DNA of 64,000 nt from Chamaelirium japonicum (lineage: Eukaryota; Streptophyta; Magnoliopsida; Liliales; Melanthiaceae): the NCBI GenBank assembly GCA_947650365.1, contig OX393555.1, positions 10,160,840 through 10,224,839 of the forward strand. Reading direction: 5' to 3'. This document shows, piece after piece, positions 50,301-58,800 of the stretch (position 1 is its first letter; each line of letters starts with the position of its first letter). The notes beneath the pieces are model-generated. The model worked only from the letters and a program-made list of their open reading frames with translations, ran no database searches and was not told the DNA's origin. The position numbers and the translations under genes are program-made.

Positions 50301-53300
50301 ATTCTCGGACCCACTAATCTAACTCCATTTATAACAATACTCAATGTTTCAGATCGGGTTTCAATCGGATTTTCGGAGTCCATTGCCACCCGTAACCGGA
50401 TGCCCATCCGAAGCGCTCTTTTAAGAGAACCCATGCATAAAATCCCAGCCGTTCATCTCATCCAAACCCATTCGTAGCCATGCATACAAGCAATTGATCG
50501 TAACCATCCAACTCCTCTCTTGATGCGCTCTCCCTTGTTCCCTATTCTCCCTCTCTTGCATCATCATAACAGCCCATGCGCCCACCTCATCCGAAACCCA
50601 TGCAGATCGGAGGTCCAATCACAGCCGTCCATTTCTCTCGTCTCATATCTCTCATGCTTTCTCTAATCCCAGCTGTCCAAACCCAGCCGAGATCCCCTCT
50701 GGATATTATTAGGATCACCAGCACCTACCCCATCTTACAACACCCAACAGCCCAAAACCAAATCACAGCTGTCCTTTGCAAACCCAAGCCATCCATGCAA
50801 CTTAATCATAGCCATCCGATGGCTTAGGTAGCCATGCAAGCCAAAACACCATCAACATCTGAAACCCATACAGATCGAAGGTTAAACACAGCCGTCCCTA
50901 GCGTCAGTCAGTTTCTCTCTACCTCCTCCTGATCTCTTTCTTTCTCCCGTTTCTTTCTCTCTCTAAACCGACCCGACCGCCCCAACTCTCTCTCCTTCCC
51001 ACTTAATCACAGTCGTCCGTGCACCTAGAACCCATATGAGACCCATTCCGAACTTCTCTCTTCTCTCTTTCCTTAACTGTTCCGGGATCCTCTCTCTCTC
51101 ATTCCCAACCCAACCGCACAGCTCTCTCTCTCTTCCTATTTTCTCTCCCTAAAACCGAAACTCTCTCTCCGTTTTTCTCTCTAACTCCGGACGCCTCTCT
51201 CTCTCTCTCTCTTTCCTGATCTGTAGCCACTCCCCGACCCAGTTGTCCCTCTCTCATCCCCGACCCGACTGCCTCCACTCTCTCCCCCGGTTTTTCTCTC
51301 TAAAACCATACGTCTCTCTCTCTCTTCCTACTTTCTCTCCCTACAAATCGAACGCCCAGCTCCCTCTAAACCGGATCCCATCAAAACCTTCTCTCTCTAA
51401 CCCGACTATTCCTTCCATATCCGATACCCATGCAACCATCACAGCCGTCCATTCCATCACCGAACGCCCAGCTCTCCATTTCTCTCTCTATCTCGTTCTC
51501 TTCTCTCTCTAAATCTCTCACGATCCCCCACCGAAAGTCTCTCTTTTCTTTTCCGTACCTGGCAACCCCACCATCGTGATCTTTTCCTCTCCCTAAAACC
51601 TGGACGTGATACTCTCTTTCCCATCTGGAACCCGATCGTAGCCGTCCGTGTCCTCTGCAACCGAACGTCCCTCGAGATGCCCCACGTCCTGCCATGCAAA
51701 CAGGATACTCTCTCTCTACAACTCCTTCACGTTTTTTCTCTCTTATATAATGGGGGAGGACGACCTTCATCGTGGAACCACCAACCGGACCACTACCGAT
51801 CCATTCACCCCCGGACACCATCAGCCCAAACCTCATCTTCACCACCATTCGGCATTCGACCACCGATCACCCTCTTCTCCGAGCCACGCTTCATCATTGC
51901 CGAAGTCACGCCACGCTCCATCGTCATCGACGCCACGCACCATCGTCTTCAAAGTCACGTCGTCATTCACGCCGCACGCCATCGTCCTGCTGGAAGCCCT
52001 CATCCGTCGCCATCTTCTAGTTTTTCTGTTTTATCAATGGAGTTTATTTGCACTATTATTTTCATGTTGAACTTCATGAACATGTGCGGCTAAACCCCTA
52101 GCTAAGGCTATGGGGGATGCCTAGTAATATGCTATGTTTTTTCGTTTGATCAATGACAATCTTTAATTTCGTATGATTGAATCCTATATGAATGATACTG
52201 CCTGATGATGAATGTTATTTTACTTGCACATTCGTTTGACTCCGTATTGACTCCGGGCATACGGACTGCTTATGAATCCCTGTGGTAAGATAGCACAAGC
52301 GTAACGAATCTCTCGTCACATAATTTTCAATCTATATTAGTTTTTATGATGGATACATATCTTTAGAAATCAGCATGCGTATAAGTTATTTTGATTACAT
52401 ATCGACTCCGGGCATATGCAATGCTTAATAACCTCTGTAGCATGCATGCTAGAACCTATTTTGATGTTATCCTCGTACGAATTATTGATCAAAAGAATAC
52501 ATAAAATACTACTAGGTTGAACCCAGATGCCTTAGCTTCATCTCCATCAGAATCTCCTTTAATTAATCATATTCATTAGTTCTTTTTAATTTAGAATTGT
52601 AGTAACTTCTCTCGTGCTCCACTCTCAGTGGAAAACCCTGATTTGCACTCATGTTCACACATTGTCATCACATTAGTTCCCATTAGTCCTTCAGTCCCTG
52701 TGGAATCGACCTCGGACTCACCGAGATTACTACTTCGCTACACACCCTATACTTGGGGTTAAATTGCATTTTTTAGTCCCTTAATTAGGACTACTTAAAG
52801 TTGTAGCAAGTTTTTGGCGCCTTTGCCGGGGATTGCAACAGACAAATAGGAACTTCGCATCCACATTTTTCTTTTTAGTCATTGCTTTTTCTTTGCATTC
52901 AATATACTAAGTACTTCTTTTCTTTCTTTTCAGGTAAAAAAAAAAAGGATCTGCATAGTGGAAGAGCAGTAGATCGTTGATTGCGAAGGAGTAGTACGTG
53001 CTTGCCTAAATAAAGAACTGCTTCTCTTTGGTATACTCGTTCTTTAAATTCTCTGTATTTGCTATCTCGCATCAACTTACGCTCTCGTGGGAAAGCTCGG
53101 CACATACGTCTCGGTGTAGGTGTATGTGTGTCTAGTCTGTTATCCCCTTTAAACGTAAGCGTTCATATAGAAGTTCTTAGGTGGTGCATACATTGTATTG
53201 TAATGATTCTAGGCCACCTACTCGTTTCTAAGTGTTTGTTCTCTTAATTCAATTGAAATCATGACTAGGACTTTACGTGATTATTAGCAAAATGGCTCAA

Positions 53301-55825
53301 CTTACTTAGACATGTATGATTCTAGTGGGTGGAATAAATCTAATGCGAATGATTATCATGTGCCTTCTGCTTATGCCCCTTATGTAAGTTTACATATGGA
53401 GACTATTAATGATACATTTAAAGAACGCTTGCAAACTAATCAACATACTATACAATATTATCGTGAGCATTCTACGCATGATACTTATGTTCCACCATAT
53501 AAGGAATCCCTTGAAGATACAGTGCAGTCATTTATAAAAAATTCCATGCAAATTATTTAAGATCTTCGGACACCAATTAACAAAATTGATCATCTTATCT
53601 TGATAATAAAGAGGAAGAGATTTTGATCTCTCCACCTCAATTTAACCCCATGAATGATGAGGATAAAGGCAATAAGGAAAGCACAATTGACATCTCCATA
53701 GAAGACAAGCTTTCTGAATTTGATTTTCTAAATCCTTTGGAAGCTTGTCCAACCAAGATTGATGACATTGTTAATGACGTAAATTTTGAAGAATTTAACA
53801 TTCTAATTAACATTGATGATATTAATGAGGATGAGATCTCTGAGAAAAACACTGCTCTTCTAATTAATATTGATAATATTAATGAGGATATGAATTTTAA
53901 AGAAGCTAATTGTCTCCCATGTAATATTGATGATGATATTATTATTGAAAATACCAAATTTTCTATGTTTAAACTCAATAATGGTATTATTACTCTCCAT
54001 TCTGATATTGAAGAATCAAAACCTAACTTACAAATTCAACCAACTAAGTTAGAGGATATATATTTGGGCCAAGAAAGATGTTCTAAGATGATTTCCTATG
54101 AATCAAATATGGACCTTGAAACTAAATTAATGGACAAACATAAAGAAGATATAGGGTGGAATATAAATGAAATTTATATTCTCCAGTTTGAAGAGAATAC
54201 AAATTCAGCTCATAAACAACAATGTAAGATTGTCCCTAATAGAAAGGATGTGCTGAGAGAATATAGGCAACTGCAAAATATCTCAGGACATATCTTCTTT
54301 ATGCATGACTACTCTTTATTTTTTTTTTAAATTCCAAAAGATTTTGTTTATAAAGATTGATCTCTATATCTGCTAGAGATCTTTTGCTTGTATATTAGTT
54401 TTGTTTTTGTTGTTATTCTATTTTCTTTATAGTGATGTCCTTGGAAAGCAGTGAAAATATATGCAATCATCTTTTCAGGTAATCTCTAACCCTTCTCTAT
54501 ATCTTTCTTGCAAAATAATATATCCTTCATGTTTCTATATTTGAGTCTCTATGAAATATCATTATGTGCATCATTTTTTTTAAACATTGAGGACAATGTC
54601 ATATTTAGGTTGGGGGGTGGGAATCCCGACGAATTCTTATTTTGTGCATTTTTACACTTTTCCAAATATTAGTTATTACTTTTATTATTTTTCAAAAAAC
54701 AAAAAAAAATGATTTCTTGCATATTATAAAAAAAAAAGTTACTCTGAAAGTTTTGGAGTCTAATTTTTATGTACTCTTGCTAGGACTATATGGCACTTAG
54801 TGACAGATTATAAAAGGCCTAAGTTCTAGTCGAAAGGTATTGACGTTGAGTTCCCTTTATTAATTCCTTCTTATGGAATATCAGGTTAATTGTACTTTGA
54901 AAACTTCACTACACTTCTGGCTTGCACCTTTGGAGTATTGGTTCGATAGGTTGTTGTTGATCTGATAATACTTAGAGGCCTGATGAACCACGACTGTCTT
55001 GTTCACTTAGTTTGTTCTATGGAGAGATAGGGTGATTAAAAAAAAAAAGAAAAAAAAAGGCAACTAATGGATTAGACCAGGTACAGCTTACAAGGTCTAG
55101 GGTCGAGTTATGTAAAAGTCCTAACTTACATGCAACTATATTAGTGAAGCATGGTGTATAGGGTTATGAGAATGATCCTATATACACAGAGTAAATCTAA
55201 TGTAGAAGCAACATGGGGATGGCTACCTGACTTATGAGAGCGTTGGCAGCAAGGTTGTCATATCGTGTATCGTATCGTGTATCGTTTTTCCTATTTTGTG
55301 TATCGTGTATCGTAACGTATCGTGTATCGTAAGATACGGTTAAATTTATATTTTATACATATATATATATATATATAATAAATATAGAAAGTACATACTA
55401 GAATATTAAATATGAAAAGTCAAGTAGAAGAGTAAGACATTCCCTATAATTTCACATCAAACATAACATTGGCCTATACAAAAAATGTGATGTATATATT
55501 TATATAAAAAAGAAATCATATATAAGTATTATCTATGATCTATCAATATATTGTTCTCAAAATATTCGAATGGTCAATGAAGACAAAACAAAAACTCAAA
55601 AAGTAGGAAGATCTTATTTTTCAATCTCCACCGCATCTACATCATCAATTTGATCATCAACAATAGATAATTTATCACCACTTGCTTCTTTATCTTTCTC
55701 TAATGTCTCTTGGACCTCTTATTTATTTTCATTCTCATCCTCATTGTCTTATTCAAAGTCATCCACTTCTTTTTTTTAGCCTTACTTTATGAACATAGAT
55801 CCATTAGCCCTCTACTAAGAAGTAC

Positions 55826-55879
<54 letters not shown>

Positions 55880-58800
55880 TAGAAATGGCATCCTATAACT
55901 ATTGAAATTAGCAAAGTTGTAGATATTTGGTGTTCCAAGCTCTAGAAAAATTTTAAAAACAAATGGCATTGGAATCCGACAACTCTAGAGAAAGATTTGT
56001 AAAACACCTATAAATTTCTTAAAAAAAAATAGTATCACTTCACTCTAAGTTAGAAAATATTCCTAAGTATTTTTTTAACGCTAAGAGACCTATATAGTCC
56101 TTTGGGAAATTAAGAGAAAAAAATTCATTTTAAAAGTTTCAAAAAAAAAAAATAACAAACAAAAAAACATGTTTTCACCGTATCGGACCGTATCGTGTAT
56201 CGTATCGTATCGTAGCGTATCGTATCGTGTATCGTACGATACAGGAGAAAAACGATACGTAAACCCGATACGTATCGTTTTTCTCCTGTATCGTATCGTA
56301 TCGTACGATACGTATCGTGTATCGTACGATACTAACAACACTGGTTGGCAGCATATCATGGGCACAGAGTGTAGCTACCATGGTCTAAATTAGGAAGGGA
56401 TACATAATCAGATTCTTAAAAAACGGAGACCTGAAAAAAAAAAAAAAAAAGAGAGTGTGAAAGCCGTCGCTGTAAAAACACGAGTAAGCATGGAATATCA
56501 CATATAAAGCTCTTGTGGTATTAAAGTGAACATCCACACCTCTCGTAAACCTGGACAGACAGCGGGGTTTTGAATCAGTGTTTTAATGTTGACCGTTCTT
56601 GGTGCTTATTAGTATTGACACACTCTTGAAAATCAAAGCTCTAGTCGTGTTAAGTCCAGATATCACCGAGCACTCGAGTACAGGCAGTTTGATATTTCCT
56701 ACCGGAGGGTTAATAACCGGAACTCAATCGATGACTCGGTAAACTAGAAATTGGCTAATACTATTCTACAAACTTTGTGCCGTAGAATCTCTAGTCTTGA
56801 GTATTTTAAATTATTCATCAAAATTTTCTGTTAGTTGAAAAAAAAAATTTGCTTTAAATTGTTTTATCATTTAATAAAAATAAAAATAAAAACTTTTTGG
56901 GGGTTAAAAACCATTATGCATTATTAACGAAAATCTTTGCATTGAATTCTTGCTTATTTTGCTTGAGGACTAGCAAAAAGCTGGTTGGGGGGTGTGTTAA
57001 GTCTCCAAATAATGCATTTTATCATTTATTTCTTACTGCATTATCGTCGCTTTCCTACGTAAAACTTTTCATATACTCATAAAGCGCATCATTTTCTTTG
57101 CACCACTGCATAGTAGACTTTAATACGGACATAACGGTATATTGATTCGCACTCATATGATACATGCATGAAAAATACGGAGTCCGATAGTCCAAATTAA
57201 TATTTTTATCAATAATCGCATTGGAACCTTACACACGTCATTTCATGTGTGTTTTTAAGGAAATTGATCTGGTTCTCAACACAGCTAACTAAAGGGCATC
57301 GTGCAAAAGTGATGGATATTCTCACGGTGAGTCGATAGAGGATCTATAACTTGTTTGGAAGCTTTTATGAAGAACGATAAAAAGAAAGACAAGTACGAGA
57401 TTCGGCGGAAAAATGACCTCATTGGGCGGACAAATCGCATGATACAAACCAGAGGAGCACCCCAGACGTTTTACCAAGCTCAATGGAGTATGACAGGGGC
57501 TTGCAAATATGGCACGAAGAACATGCAAACTTGCCACCTTTTCTCTCTCCTCCCCTCTCCTCTTCTTTCTTTTTCTTTTCTTTTCTCTTTATCTATCTTA
57601 ATTTTATGGCTTGATCAATTCCATCTCATCAGATCTCATAGCCATCTAACAGCTCAACCGACCCATTCTCGGACCCACTAATCTAACTCCATTTATAACC
57701 ATACTCAATGTTTCGGATCGGGTTTCAGTCGGGTTTTCGGAGTCCATTGCCACCCGTAACTGGATGCCATCCGAAGCACTCATTTAAGAGAACCCATGCA
57801 TAAAATCCCAGCCGTTCATCTCGTCCAAACCCATTCTCAGCCATGCATACAAGCAATTGATCGTAACCATCCAACTCTCTTGATCGCGCTCTCCCTTGTT
57901 CCCTATTCTCCCTCTATTGCATCATCATAACAGCCCATGCGCCCACCTCATCCGAAACCCATGCAGATCGGAGGTCCAATCACAGCCGTCCATTTCTCTC
58001 GTCTCATATCTCTCATGCTTTCTCTAATCCCAGCTGTCCAAACCCAGCCGAGATCCTCTCCGGATATTATTAGGATCACCAGCACCTACCCCATCTCACA
58101 ACACCCAACAACCCAAAACCAAATCACAACTGTCCTTTGCAAACCCAAGCCATCCATGCAACTTAATCACAGCCATCCGATGGCTTAGGTAGCCATGCAA
58201 GCCAAAACACCATCAACATCCGAAACCCATACAGATCGAAGGTTAAACACAGCCGTCCCTAGCGTCATTTAGTTTCTCTCTCTAGCTCCTCCCGATCTCT
58301 TTCTTTCTCCCGTTTCTTTCTCTCTAAACCGACCCGACCGCCCCAACTCTCTCTCCTTCCTACTTAATCACACCCGTCCGTGCACCTAGAACCCATACGA
58401 GACCCATTCCGAACTTCTCTCTTCTCTCTTTCCTTAACTGTTCCGGGATCCTCTCTCATTCCCAACCCAATCGCACAACTCTCTCTTCCTATTTTCTCTC
58501 CCCAAAAACCGAAACTCTCTCTCCGTTTTTCTCTCTAACTCCGGATGTCTCTCTTTCTTGATCTGTAGCCATTCCCCGACCCAGCTGTCCCTCTCTCATC
58601 CCCGACCCGACTGCCTCCACTCTCTCTCCCCCGGTTTTTCTCTCTCTAAAACCATACGTCTCTCTCTCTCTTCCTACTTTCTCTCCCTACAAATCGAACG
58701 CCCAGCTCCATCTAAACCGGATCACATCAAAACCTTCTCTCTCTAACCCGACCATTCCTTCCATATCCGATACCCATGCAGCCATCACATCCGTCCATTC

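Noticed and set aside
51381-52093. Open frames of 138-160 codons on both strands
   Set aside because: They lie in the pyrimidine-rich part of the LTR of the 10-kb element and have no domain.
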